This document shows positions 36,953-46,036 of a stretch of DNA of 64,000 nucleotides, piece after piece. The notes beneath the pieces are model-generated. The model saw only the letters and a program-made list of their open reading frames with translations, was not told the DNA's origin and did no database searches. Position 1 is the first letter of the stretch. The number at the start of each line of letters is the position of its first letter. Made by a program: the position numbers and the translations under genes. The DNA is from Helicobacter monodelphidis (lineage in GTDB: Bacteria; Campylobacterota; Campylobacteria; Campylobacterales; Helicobacteraceae). The DNA lies in NCBI RefSeq assembly GCF_003288845.1, contig NZ_NHYN01000003.1, positions 1-64,000 on the forward strand, in the 5' to 3' direction.

Positions 36953-39046
36953 TTATCTATTTATAATATTTTGAAGGAGATTCTTCACACCTTCTTTATT
37001 TTCATCTCCAATACTCTGGAGTTTCTTATCAATTGCTTGATTTAACTTATCTTGCACCTTATCTTTTTGTTTATCAACAGCCTGTTGCAACTTATCTTTT
37101 GCCTTATCAATCGCTTGGTTCACGGCATCAATAGAAATTTTTGGCTTATTCAAATCACCTTTAACAGTAATATTTGTTGGCTTTTCCTTAATTGAAAGTG
37201 TCAAGAGGGCATCAATTTGATTGTTTTCTGTATTAATCTTCGCACTCTTCGTTGTGATTGCTGTATTGTGAGACTTTAGAGTAACATCTGATGAAATCAC
37301 CTTTTTATTGATAACACTTTTCAAAGAAGCATTCTGGTACACCTCTCTCGTTAAATCAACCTTCAAGAGAGGCAATACAATATCTGTTAATGGGCTTTTC
37401 GCCAAATGCCCATTACTTAAAACTGCCTCCAAAGCACCCTGTTCACTCAACAATTCATAATGAAAAGTCCCATTGAGTTCAGACTCAAAAAATGGTCTAT
37501 AAGTTAACATGCTTAAAAGTTGTTCACTACGCAACTTATCAAGCTTTGCATCGATGATATTATTGGCAAGGTTTGCGGTTACCACCCCGCCTAAAATCTG
37601 ACTTAAAAAGTCTGCCTGCAAACCTGAATCATTTAAGCTTACATTACCCTTTGCACTCATAGCACCTCTAAGCGGAATACCAGTAACAAATTTTAAACTT
37701 CCCAAATCAGCAATACTTATTTCATAGGGAGTTTTAACCGCAAAACTTGGGTTTAAAGTAACTGCTGTTGGATTAACAGTTAAATTAGCAATATCAGATT
37801 TTAAACTCGTGTTGAATTCACCGCTTCCCCTATGCATTGTTCCTTTAGAACTTAGAGTATATGAGGACGAGGGCATGTCCAATGCAAGAGTTTTTTTCAT
37901 CACTTCACCATTGATGCGTCCTGACGGAATATTTAAAGCAATTTCTCCAGAAATCCCATCATTAAAATCACTCAATTTTGCATTTAGATTCAAGCGCCCA
38001 CTTGTATAAATTGGCTGATGAAGCATATGAAGTAATTGATCAATTTTAAGAGATTGAATAGATACTTCTGCCAATGACGGAAAGAACTCTACAAGTGTTG
38101 CTCGATAAGTCGTCTTTGAATCTGCAATATCTGTTGTGCCATCAATCAACAAAGATTTCTTATCACCCTTTACCGTTCCAAGAACATTAAGTTGCCCTCT
38201 CAAAGGTATTTGTGCAATAGGGGTAAGAGGGGAGAGGTCACTGACATTCAATGCATATTTAGAGTTTGTTGCAAGAGTGTTGATATTTGTTGTTCCATTT
38301 GTTGTAATTGAACCAACATTAGACTTCACCAAAAGGTCGTGGCTGACATTCTCACCACTAAACGAAGTAAGCAACTTTGTATTAAATTGCGTTTTAGGAA
38401 CAGTAACTCCAAATTGCTTTTGGATAAGCACACCATCTACTTCCCCATTTTTCAATAATAGTTCAGCGTTTCCACCAAGCCCCTGACTAATGTCATTGCT
38501 CACAGCAGCGGTAATATCTAAAAGTGCCTTTGCATAAGGTGGCTGTGCAATGGTGGCAAGAAGTGTTTGCACTTCAGCATCTTTGATTTGTAAGTGTAAG
38601 TTAGAAAAATTCAAATCCTTAATTTCAGCGGCAAATTTTGTTTGGGAGTTTGCTATGTTGCTCGTTCCGGCAACCTCTAAGAGATTCATATCCCCACTTG
38701 CAACAACTTCCAAAACAAAAGCACCCTTCAAATCCATTCCAGCAAGTTTGGAGGCATAAGCCAAATCCTTAACATCAACATTCAAAAACGCCTCCAAACT
38801 CAAGGCGAGAACAGAGAAAGAACCTTTAAGGTGGATAAATACAGATTCTTCACCCTTAATCTCTACATTGAACGACGAAAATCCAAGCTGGAATTCGGTC
38901 ATCTCCAAAGGCAAAGGGGAATACTGATTGATTGTGTCTTGAATGTAGGGTTTCATTAAAGAATTCCCCAACGAAGTAAACGGCAGGGTGATAAGAATTG
39001 CAAGGAGAATAAAAAAACCTACTAAAATCTTCAAAAAAAGCCGCAT
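36953..39046 (-). CDS. AsmA/TamB-like envelope protein with N-terminal anchor
   Basis: A 697-residue protein with one N-terminal transmembrane helix (MRLFLKILVGFFILLAILIT) and a long repetitive beta-rich periplasmic part. Internal repeats of about 170 residues can be seen: QTLLATIAQPPYAKALLDI, DQLLHMLHQPIYTSGRLNL and EQLLSMLTYRPFFESELNG are equivalent segments. The C-terminus is a charged amphipathic coil (KLQQAVDKQKDKVQDKLNQA). This matches the AsmA-like proteins of Campylobacterota, in the past annotated as Tia invasion determinant. AsmA-like proteins are thought to bridge the periplasm and move phospholipids; that role is inferred here. Confidence 0.75.
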   Translation of the reverse strand: MRLFLKILVGFFILLAILITLPFTSLGNSLMKPYIQDTINQYSPLPLEMTEFQLGFSSFNVEIKGEESVFIHLKGSFSVLALSLEAFLNVDVKDLAYASKLAGMDLKGAFVLEVVASGDMNLLEVAGTSNIANSQTKFAAEIKDLNFSNLHLQIKDAEVQTLLATIAQPPYAKALLDITAAVSNDISQGLGGNAELLLKNGEVDGVLIQKQFGVTVPKTQFNTKLLTSFSGENVSHDLLVKSNVGSITTNGTTNINTLATNSKYALNVSDLSPLTPIAQIPLRGQLNVLGTVKGDKKSLLIDGTTDIADSKTTYRATLVEFFPSLAEVSIQSLKIDQLLHMLHQPIYTSGRLNLNAKLSDFNDGISGEIALNIPSGRINGEVMKKTLALDMPSSSYTLSSKGTMHRGSGEFNTSLKSDIANLTVNPTAVTLNPSFAVKTPYEISIADLGSLKFVTGIPLRGAMSAKGNVSLNDSGLQADFLSQILGGVVTANLANNIIDAKLDKLRSEQLLSMLTYRPFFESELNGTFHYELLSEQGALEAVLSNGHLAKSPLTDIVLPLLKVDLTREVYQNASLKSVINKKVISSDVTLKSHNTAITTKSAKINTENNQIDALLTLSIKEKPTNITVKGDLNKPKISIDAVNQAIDKAKDKLQQAVDKQKDKVQDKLNQAIDKKLQSIGDENKEGVKNLLQNIINR

Positions 39047-39103
39047 CTTTAAACTCCTTAACTCATTACAACTTTACTAAAAACATAAAATAACCTCAAT
39101 TTA

Positions 39104-39412
39104 CTATCTTGTTTGCTGACAATTTCTCTTACACGCATCAGAGGAGCTATTCTTTTTTCCATACTGGTCATTACATTTTTGCATACAGCCTTTCACCTTC
39201 AGTGCATTGCACATCGCCCTTGACTTCTCACACTCATCTAAACAACTTCGCGAATTCTTTGTTTTATCCCGAGAACACTGCGACATACAATCAGAATGAA
39301 CAACATCACAATTACTGGAACGAAAGCCAAAACCCTTACTGTCTGAGCTACCACAACCTGCTAAAAATGCTAACCCCCCACAAAGGAGTATAATACAAAT
39401 TAACTTTTTCAT
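39104..39412 (-). CDS. small lipoprotein with cysteine-stapled helical hairpins (CX3C repeats)
   Basis: A 102-residue lipoprotein with signal peptide and lipobox LAGC (lipidated Cys20). The mature part has ten further cysteines. Residues 35-68 have mirror-symmetric spacing, C-x6-C-x3-C-x10-C-x3-C-x6-C, and residues 76-98 C-x3-C-x13-C-x3-C. Both fit antiparallel helix pairs held by disulfides (predicted 46-57, 42-61, 35-68 and 80-94, 76-98), like twin-CX3C or CHCH proteins of mitochondria, but no homology is claimed. Charged Lys/Arg/Asp residues fill the rest. Function unknown. There is no ribosome site, and a -10 box at 39419-39424 would start transcription at the ATG itself. Confidence 0.8.
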   Translation of the reverse strand: MKKLICIILLCGGLAFLAGCGSSDSKGFGFRSSNCDVVHSDCMSQCSRDKTKNSRSCLDECEKSRAMCNALKVKGCMQKCNDQYGKKNSSSDACKRNCQQTR

Positions 39413-39418
39413 GGGTGT

Positions 39419-39424
39419 ATCATA
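39419..39424 (-). promoter_or_regulatory. -10 box giving a leaderless mRNA for the Cys-rich lipoprotein
   Basis: The minus strand reads GGTTATGATACACCCATG: TATGAT, six bases, then the start codon. A transcript starting the usual 6-7 bases after the -10 would begin at or beside the A of ATG. No AGGA-like ribosome site is present upstream, consistent with leaderless translation. Confidence 0.5.
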
Positions 39425-39736
39425 ACCTAAAAGCTGTTAGATAAAACTTAAATTAAAACATTTTCAGACTAATAAAAACACCTAATTAAATATTAAATTT
39501 TTATTAAATAAAAAATTTAATATTATTAATTTCTCATATCTACAAAAACTATTTTACCAAAACATATAGATAAAGATAATTTTTTATTGACCCTGAAAGA
39601 CAAACACGATACACTTGATTCTCTCTTTAGCTAAAAGCTCCCCATTTTCTTTGGTATCTAGCATTAACATAAGTTATACCGACCAAGAATACTATCTCTA
39701 TCATTGCACGGATTATCCCTTGCTCTTAAAGCATCA
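39425..39736. repeat. AT-rich intergenic region with a 14-bp AT-only inverted repeat
   Basis: AATATTAAATTTTT (39489-39502) and AAAAATTTAATATT (39511-39524) are perfect inverted arms with an 8-base loop. The element lies about 70 bases upstream of the lipoprotein promoter and 213 bases after the glycosyltransferase stop. It may be a terminator for the polA operon, an UP-like element or a protein-binding site. A 25-codon reading frame at 39627-39704 on the minus strand lacks a ribosome site and is not called. Nothing else is seen. Confidence 0.5.
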
Positions 39737-40891
39737 TTAAATTGCATTCAAAACATTAAAAATCTCTTCCGCACTCCTTTGATTATCCCAAATATGACTT
39801 GTATCTAAAGAGTATTCGCCTAATTTCAGAGCATAGTTCAGCCCATCAGCAATTTCATCAATATTCAATGGGTCAACATAAATACTACTTTTTCCACCTG
39901 ATTCTAACATCGCACCACAACGGGAAGTAACCACCGGCACACCACACTTCAGAGATTCTGCAATAGGCATCCCATACCCTTCATACAACGAAACATATGC
40001 AAATGCCTTTGCCCCCGCATAGAATAACGGTAAATCCTCCCCAGCAACATAGCCTAACATTCGCACACTACCCTCTTTTTGTAAAACAGAAATATCGTAC
40101 ATTAAAGGTTCACTCAACCAGCCTACGCCACCAACTAACACGAGTGGAAATTCTTCTCTTGTAGATTTTTCAAGTCGCATATAGGCCTCTAACAATCGTT
40201 GAAAATTCTTACGTGGCTCTAAAGTCGCAACAGATAAAATATAACCTTTATAGCGCAAAGAATGCAACTGCAACAAAGGCTGAATCTCCTCTTGCCGATA
40301 AGGCTTAAAAATTGGTGCAATAGGCGGATAAAGAACACTGATTTTTTCTGCCTTTACTCCAAAGTACTCCATAATCTCTTGTTTTGAAAAATGTGAAACA
40401 CTAAAAAGATGCTGACTTTTTTGGATTGCTCTAGGTAAGTAATAATTTAAAAGCTGTACACGAGTTTTGGGATGAAATTCGCCATATCGGATATGCGAAA
40501 TATCGTGAATTGTGATAACCCTTTTTCCTTTGAAAGCAACAGGAATATAACCCCCATCCCAATATAAAAAATCCTCCTTACTCTGCAATTCTTTTTTTAA
40601 CAATAAGTCACGTGTTGCATAGTACGCGAGTCGTATAAAATGCGACTTTACAAGTGCTTTTCTTAATGCAACAAACCGATACACATTCTCTACTTGAGCA
40701 TTACTTTGAGCATACACATTCTGTAAATAATCACTTACTTCCTGCTTATTCTGTTTCCAGCCTTTTTGCGTAAATCCAGCTAATTCTGTAATCTCATCTT
40801 TTTTTAATAATTCTTGAATGCTACGATACAAATAATACCCAATACCCGTAAGGGGTGATGTGATAATCCCTAGATTTACAAGTAGTTTCAT
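39737..40891 (-). CDS. GT4-family glycosyltransferase
   Basis: A 384-residue retaining glycosyltransferase with GT-B fold. The nucleotide-sugar site shows ATLEPRKNFQRLLEAY, the family 1/4 motif EGYGMPIAES (E-x7-E) and CGVPVVTSRCGAMLE. The N-terminal acceptor domain contains HDISHIRYGEFHPKT. This pattern is typical of mannosyl- or rhamnosyltransferases of O-antigen or capsule pathways, but the sugar is not determined. ATG 40891 with GAGG just upstream is preferred over the TTG nine bases earlier. It follows the SNase-like gene and ends the polA operon. Confidence 0.87.
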   Translation of the reverse strand: MKLLVNLGIITSPLTGIGYYLYRSIQELLKKDEITELAGFTQKGWKQNKQEVSDYLQNVYAQSNAQVENVYRFVALRKALVKSHFIRLAYYATRDLLLKKELQSKEDFLYWDGGYIPVAFKGKRVITIHDISHIRYGEFHPKTRVQLLNYYLPRAIQKSQHLFSVSHFSKQEIMEYFGVKAEKISVLYPPIAPIFKPYRQEEIQPLLQLHSLRYKGYILSVATLEPRKNFQRLLEAYMRLEKSTREEFPLVLVGGVGWLSEPLMYDISVLQKEGSVRMLGYVAGEDLPLFYAGAKAFAYVSLYEGYGMPIAESLKCGVPVVTSRCGAMLESGGKSSIYVDPLNIDEIADGLNYALKLGEYSLDTSHIWDNQRSAEEIFNVLNAI

Positions 40892-40896
40892 TAGCC

Positions 40897-41436
40897 TCAA
40901 AAGCCTTTTTGAGGTTCTGCGGGACGCACTCTAGCAATCCTTTTTAAACAAAGCATTTCCTTTTCATAATCCCCCCAAAGCCCTTTTCTTTCTTTTCTTG
41001 CAATAGATTCTAAGATACCTAATTCATCTTTCAAAACAGCATCACCTTTAAGCTTAGGCAAACTTCTTGCAACAGCAAAACCCTCCTTAATCATTGTCGC
41101 ATTATACAAATGTGCTCCATCTTGCACCAAACAATATCCATCCGTATAGCCCAAACGGTATTTTTGTTCTAACTGTAATGTCCTTAGTGTAAAATTTTTT
41201 GCGTGATAACGCATTTCTAAGGCACGGCGATTATCAATCTGACAAGGCATTTCATCATTTGTGTAAATTGGAGCCTGCACCCCAAATAAAGAACAATACA
41301 AATAACCCACCTGCGGAACATACACACTATACAATGAGGAAGCATACACCGTTTTCAGTAAACCAAAAAATGAAACTGGTGCCTCATAAGCATTCAAGAA
41401 AGATGCTACACATAAAACCCATAGATATTTTTTCAT
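40897..41436 (-). CDS. exported SNase-like (thermonuclease-fold) protein, active site not preserved
   Basis: A 179-residue protein with signal peptide (MKKYLWVLCVASFLNAYEA). The C-terminal part (VQDGAHLYNATMIKEGFAVAR, ESIARKERKGLWG) fits the staphylococcal nuclease fold, but the segment that should read vRL-GIDaPE is CSLFGVQAPIYTND: the catalytic arginine and the metal-binding Asp/Glu are not recognisable. It is therefore probably not a nuclease of the usual kind. The start at 41436 overlaps the polA stop as ATGA; a GTG-like extension upstream (MGRVK) is rejected. Confidence 0.65.
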   Translation of the reverse strand: MKKYLWVLCVASFLNAYEAPVSFFGLLKTVYASSLYSVYVPQVGYLYCSLFGVQAPIYTNDEMPCQIDNRRALEMRYHAKNFTLRTLQLEQKYRLGYTDGYCLVQDGAHLYNATMIKEGFAVARSLPKLKGDAVLKDELGILESIARKERKGLWGDYEKEMLCLKRIARVRPAEPQKGF

Positions 41437-44126
41437 TTTAACTCTCCCCAATTCTTACCAACTGTTACCCCACAAATCAAAGGAACATTTAAAGGATAAA
41501 TATTTTCCATCATATGGGCAACCTCTTTAGAAATTGAATCCACTAAATCTTCTCGAACTTCAAAAACAAGCTCATCATGAATCTGTAAAAGCATTTTGAG
41601 TTCCGTTTCTTTAAAGCATGTATCAATCTGTAACATAGCAAGCTTAATTAAATCTGCCGCACTGCCTTGAAAAATCGTATTAATTGCCTCTCTTAAATAA
41701 GCAGAGGTTTGAAATGGGGTTGCATTTTTAAAATCAAATATCCGACGACGACCAAGCAATGTTTGAGAATAACCACATTGCATAATAAGCTCCTGCGAAT
41801 CATTCAAAAAGGACTTCACAGTTGGAAAAGAATCAAAATAATATTGAATATAGTTTCGTGCCTCCTTAAGAGATATTTTAAGTGTCTCTGAAAGCTTCCT
41901 TGCACCCATGCCATAAATTAATCCAAAGTTAATACTCTTTGCAACCTGTCGCTTCTCCATTGCCAAAGATTCTGTAAAAATCATTTTTGCAGTCTCATAA
42001 TGAATATCTGCACCATTCAAAAACGCATCAATCATTGTTTTATCTTTAGAAAAATGTGCTAAAAGTCGCAATTCAATTTGAGAGTAATCAAGACTCATCA
42101 AAGCATAACCTTCTTTTGCAATAAAGCCCTCACGGATTCTTCGCCCTAAATCTGTTCGCACAGGAATATTTTGCAAATTAGGGTTTCTAGAACTCAAACG
42201 TCCTGTTGTTGTACCCGTCTGCAAAAATGAAGTATGAATGCGACAATCGCTTTCTTGAGAAGCAATATCCAAAAAAGGTTGAATGTATGTGCTTTGCAAT
42301 TTATAAAGCTCTCGATACTCTAAGATAGGCTTGATAATTGGGTGTGCATCAAGCAAAGTAGCAAGAACTGTTTCATCTGTACTTCCGACACTGGTTTTTG
42401 TTTTTTTAAGAATGGGTAATTTTAACTTATCAAATAAAACTCCACCTAACTGAATATGCGAATTTAAATTAAAATTACACTGTGCAATCCGATAAATTTC
42501 CTCCGAAAGATTTAAAATACGGACATTAATCTCTTCTTTGAGCTGTTCAAAAAAAGCAACATTAATCTTAATGCCCACCTCTTCAATTTTTTGCAATACA
42601 CAGATAAAAGGATACTCCACATCCTTAGCAATTTCTAACAGAAACCCTAAGCCCTGTTTTTGAACCTCTGCTAAAAGTTGTTCATAAAGCTTAAAAGTTG
42701 CTTGTGCATCTTCAGCCGCATATTTTGCGGCATCATCTAAGTGCACTTCGCTAAAATTACCTTTTTTTGGTACAACCTGAGAGAAAGCAATCATTGTGTG
42801 AGAAAACCACTTTTTTGCTAAAAAGTCTAGCCCCAAAGCCTGACTTGAATCAATCAACCAAGCGAGAATCATAGTATCGATAATACATTTTGGGTTCGCC
42901 ATAAAATCAAAATTAAACCGTAACACTTCTAAGTCAAATTTCAGATTGTGTCCGATAACCCTTGCATTAAAAATTTGCTCAATCGCTTTCTTTGCAGTTT
43001 CTTTAGAAATTTGTTGTCCAACGCCAATATAATAATGCGAAATAGGCACATAATAGCCCTTACTTGAATCTAAGGCAAATGAAAAACCAACAATTTGTGC
43101 TTGCCTTGCCTCAAGTGAAGTTGTTTCTGTATCAAAACTCACAAGGCTATCTGGCTGAATATCTCTAAGCACTTCAAAAAGCCTTGCCTCTGTTTGAATA
43201 AGTTCATAATCAGTGCTAAATTCAGCATTCTCCTGCTTTATTGCTGATTTTTTTCGTCGCTGTGTTGGCTGGGCATAAGGTAGAAGTCGGGAAAGAACGC
43301 GTTTAAAATCATATTCTTGCAAATCATCAATGATTTTTAAAAGAGGATTTTTGGTTGTTAAAAGAGATTCTTCAAAATTAACTTTTAGTGGAATATCTTG
43401 CTTTAAACGCACAAGCTCGCGACTTAAAAAAGCAGATTCTTTACCCTCTATCAAAAGATTCTGTGTACGAACAGGGGTAATATCCTGAATGTTGTTATAA
43501 ATATTATCTAGCGAATGATAGGAGCGAATCAATGTTTTAGCTCCTTTCGCCCCAATCCCCTTAATGCCCGGAACATTATCCACATTATCGCCCATAATAC
43601 TTTGAAAATCAACAAATTCTTCGGGGTAAACGCCATATTTTTGAAAGCAATCCTCACGCTTTACTAATGTTTTTTTGATGGGATTATAAAGAAAAATACG
43701 GTCATTGATTAGCTGATAAAAATCCTTATCATGGCTAATAATATTTATTTCAAAACCCTCTTCATATGCATATTTTGCAAGAGTAGCAATAATATCATCA
43801 GCCTCATAACCATCATAAAAGCAATGAATTAGCCCCATTTTTTCAATCCATTCAATTACAATCGGGATTTGCTCAACTAAATCTGGTGGTGCGTCTGGTC
43901 TTGTCGCTTTGTAATTTATATCAATCTTTTTGCGCAAATTCTCCTCTTTGCTTTCTAAAGCAAAAATTAAATATTGTTCTGTGCAATCTTTGTGTAGCTG
44001 CATAATTAGATTCACAAAGCCCATCAATACACTTACCGGTCGCCCCCTAGAAGACTTCAGAGGAGGAAGTGCAAAGAAAGAACGAAAAAGAAAGCCGAAA
44101 GTATCCACGAGGGTTAATTTTTTCAT
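41433..44126 (-). CDS. polA: DNA polymerase I
   Basis: An 897-residue enzyme, same length as in H. pylori. Order: 5'-nuclease/FEN domain (VDTFGFLFRSFFALP, GYEADDIIATLA, SIMGDNVDNVPGIKGIG), 3'-5' exonuclease domain, then the polymerase (SLDYSQIELRLLAHFS, RQVAKSINFGLIYGMGA, LLQIHDELVFEV). All exonuclease residues appear intact: DTET, the Asp of GHNLKFD, and Y-x3-D in YAAEDA. This suggests proofreading, which has been reported as lacking in H. pylori PolI. Leads an operon with the SNase-like and glycosyltransferase genes. Confidence 0.96.
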   Translation of the reverse strand: MKKLTLVDTFGFLFRSFFALPPLKSSRGRPVSVLMGFVNLIMQLHKDCTEQYLIFALESKEENLRKKIDINYKATRPDAPPDLVEQIPIVIEWIEKMGLIHCFYDGYEADDIIATLAKYAYEEGFEINIISHDKDFYQLINDRIFLYNPIKKTLVKREDCFQKYGVYPEEFVDFQSIMGDNVDNVPGIKGIGAKGAKTLIRSYHSLDNIYNNIQDITPVRTQNLLIEGKESAFLSRELVRLKQDIPLKVNFEESLLTTKNPLLKIIDDLQEYDFKRVLSRLLPYAQPTQRRKKSAIKQENAEFSTDYELIQTEARLFEVLRDIQPDSLVSFDTETTSLEARQAQIVGFSFALDSSKGYYVPISHYYIGVGQQISKETAKKAIEQIFNARVIGHNLKFDLEVLRFNFDFMANPKCIIDTMILAWLIDSSQALGLDFLAKKWFSHTMIAFSQVVPKKGNFSEVHLDDAAKYAAEDAQATFKLYEQLLAEVQKQGLGFLLEIAKDVEYPFICVLQKIEEVGIKINVAFFEQLKEEINVRILNLSEEIYRIAQCNFNLNSHIQLGGVLFDKLKLPILKKTKTSVGSTDETVLATLLDAHPIIKPILEYRELYKLQSTYIQPFLDIASQESDCRIHTSFLQTGTTTGRLSSRNPNLQNIPVRTDLGRRIREGFIAKEGYALMSLDYSQIELRLLAHFSKDKTMIDAFLNGADIHYETAKMIFTESLAMEKRQVAKSINFGLIYGMGARKLSETLKISLKEARNYIQYYFDSFPTVKSFLNDSQELIMQCGYSQTLLGRRRIFDFKNATPFQTSAYLREAINTIFQGSAADLIKLAMLQIDTCFKETELKMLLQIHDELVFEVREDLVDSISKEVAHMMENIYPLNVPLICGVTVGKNWGELK

Positions 44127-44206
44127 AGTTTGCCTTAAAAAAGAATGCTTTATTATAACATAATCAAGTTTTTGGTATAATGAAAGATTCTTTAAAAAGG
44201 GGCTAT

Positions 44207-44932
44207 ATGATTATCGCTGCAAATTTAAAAATGAATCTTAAACGTAAAGATTTACAACATTACAAGGAAACTCTTCAAACACAATTATCTTTACTCAATT
44301 CTGTTGACGCAGTGATTTTTCCGAATATGGCTTGCTTGCTAGACTCTTCTTATTTTCAGGATATTCCCTTAACGCAAGGAGCACAAAACGCTTATCCAGC
44401 AAAAAATGGAGCATACACAGGCGAAATAGGAAGCGAAATTTTAGAAGAATTGGGTATTCGAACAATCCTTATTGGACACAGTGAAAGACGTGAATTAGGG
44501 GATAATCAAGAATTTTGTCTTGCAAAGTTTACCTACTATCAAGAACTAGGATTTCGCATCTTTTATTGCATTGGAGAGCCTCTCCATATCCGCAAAAAGG
44601 GGCTAAGTGCTGTTATGGATTTTCTCCAAACACAAATTTCAGGAATTGACTTGCATTACCCTTCTCTAGTTATTGCTTACGAACCGATTTGGGCAATTGG
44701 TGCAACACAACCTGCAAGTATTGAAGAAATTTCTGCAACACATCTTAACCTTAAAAACCTTTTTCGTAACATTAACCCAACAAGGGATATTCCATTGCTT
44801 TATGGTGGTAGCGTGAAGGCTGACAATGCAAGAGAAATTAGCCAAATTAATGGTGTTGATGGAATGTTAATTGGATCTGGTGCACTAAATCCACAGAATT
44901 TTTTACACATCATCAAGGAAACACTTGAATGA
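44207..44932 (+). CDS. tpiA: triosephosphate isomerase
   Basis: A 241-residue glycolytic/gluconeogenic isomerase of DHAP and GAP. Catalytic residues are in NLKMN (Lys), IGHSERRE (His) and AYEPIWAIG (Glu); the phosphate loop YGGSVKADN is intact. The start at 44207, behind AAAGGGG, gives the usual N-terminus MIIAANLKMNL; an ATG at 44180 would add nine residues. The gene is somewhat short for the family, as is usual in Helicobacter. It overlaps the next gene by 4 bases. Confidence 0.96.
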   Translation: MIIAANLKMNLKRKDLQHYKETLQTQLSLLNSVDAVIFPNMACLLDSSYFQDIPLTQGAQNAYPAKNGAYTGEIGSEILEELGIRTILIGHSERRELGDNQEFCLAKFTYYQELGFRIFYCIGEPLHIRKKGLSAVMDFLQTQISGIDLHYPSLVIAYEPIWAIGATQPASIEEISATHLNLKNLFRNINPTRDIPLLYGGSVKADNAREISQINGVDGMLIGSGALNPQNFLHIIKETLE

Positions 44933-46023
44933 AACCTATACATTTTTTTTGGATTACCTTTGTTTTTAGTCTATATTGGCTTTTATATCTTTTTAATTTT
45001 TTATTAATGGACATTGTTATTGCCTTATTAATTTGTGTAGCAACAATGGGAATAAAAGAATGGATTGAAAAATATGTCCGCTTTAATATTATCAGTTCTG
45101 TGTTAAGCATTGTCGTTTTATTGACAATTTTTGTTTTACCTTTAATTTATGTCGCTAACTTGGCCGCTAACTTCATTAAAGAACTTACCGCCTACAACTC
45201 TACAGAGATATTCACGCTTTTTAAACAACAACTTTATAGTGTCATCTCTAACATTGAACTTTTTTTGCACCCCTACATTCCATCTGTAAATACTTTTTTT
45301 AGCGAAATACTTGTTTCCTTAAACAATGGTTTAAATAATATTGACACTGCTGCGTTTATTCAATACATTCTCGGTGTTGGGAGTCGGATAGGGAAGTGGA
45401 GCGTTTCCTTTGCAAATGACACAATTTTTGTTACCATATTTTTATTTCTATTTTACTATTATGGACGAACACTTTATAACTACACCCTTAATTTGCTACC
45501 CATTTCAAGAAAAGAGAGTGAGGGGATTTGTTTTGAAGTTTCTGGAGTTCTTAGCGTTGTTGTTTACTCCTTGATTGTCTCTGTGATTTTTCAAGGTATG
45601 CTTTTTGCTATTGCTGTATTCTTTCTTGATTATGATCCTGTTTTATTTGGAATGCTGTATGGATTTGCCTCGTTAGTCCCTATTGTAGGGGGAACTCTTG
45701 TATGGATACCTCTTTGTTTATACGAAATATATCTTGGTAATATTTCTCAATCCATCTTTTTAGCCCTTTATTCTATCATTGTCATTGCTACTATTGCTGA
45801 CAATGTCATAAAGCCAATTATTATTGGATTTATTAGTCGTGTTATCCTAAAAAGTCATATTAAAATCAACGAGATGACGATTTTTCTTGCAATCTTTGCT
45901 GGGCTTATCACCTTTGGTTTTTGGGGTATGATTTTAGGACCCACGATTACCGCTTTTTTTGTCGCTCTTGTTCGACTGTATGAAAACTATTTTATCCCAC
46001 AAAATCAACACCATTCAGTATAA
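44929..46023 (+). CDS. AI-2E family transporter (PerM-like)
   Basis: A 364-residue inner-membrane protein with about eight helices and the family's central glycine-rich YGFASLVPIVGGTLVWIP and the C-terminal GFWGMILGPTITAFF. Family members include the AI-2 exporter TqsA and Na+/H+ antiporter-like proteins, so the substrate is uncertain. Its ATG overlaps the tpiA stop (ATGA). A T8 run lies in codons 5-7. Confidence 0.87.
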   Translation: MKPIHFFWITFVFSLYWLLYLFNFLLMDIVIALLICVATMGIKEWIEKYVRFNIISSVLSIVVLLTIFVLPLIYVANLAANFIKELTAYNSTEIFTLFKQQLYSVISNIELFLHPYIPSVNTFFSEILVSLNNGLNNIDTAAFIQYILGVGSRIGKWSVSFANDTIFVTIFLFLFYYYGRTLYNYTLNLLPISRKESEGICFEVSGVLSVVVYSLIVSVIFQGMLFAIAVFFLDYDPVLFGMLYGFASLVPIVGGTLVWIPLCLYEIYLGNISQSIFLALYSIIVIATIADNVIKPIIIGFISRVILKSHIKINEMTIFLAIFAGLITFGFWGMILGPTITAFFVALVRLYENYFIPQNQHHSV

Positions 46024-46036
46024 TTAGGAATAAGCG

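Noticed and set aside
39627-39704. A 25-codon minus-strand frame (MIEIVFLVGITYVNARYQRK start)
   Set aside because: No ribosome site, no promoter and no resemblance to a known small protein; a frame this short is expected by chance.
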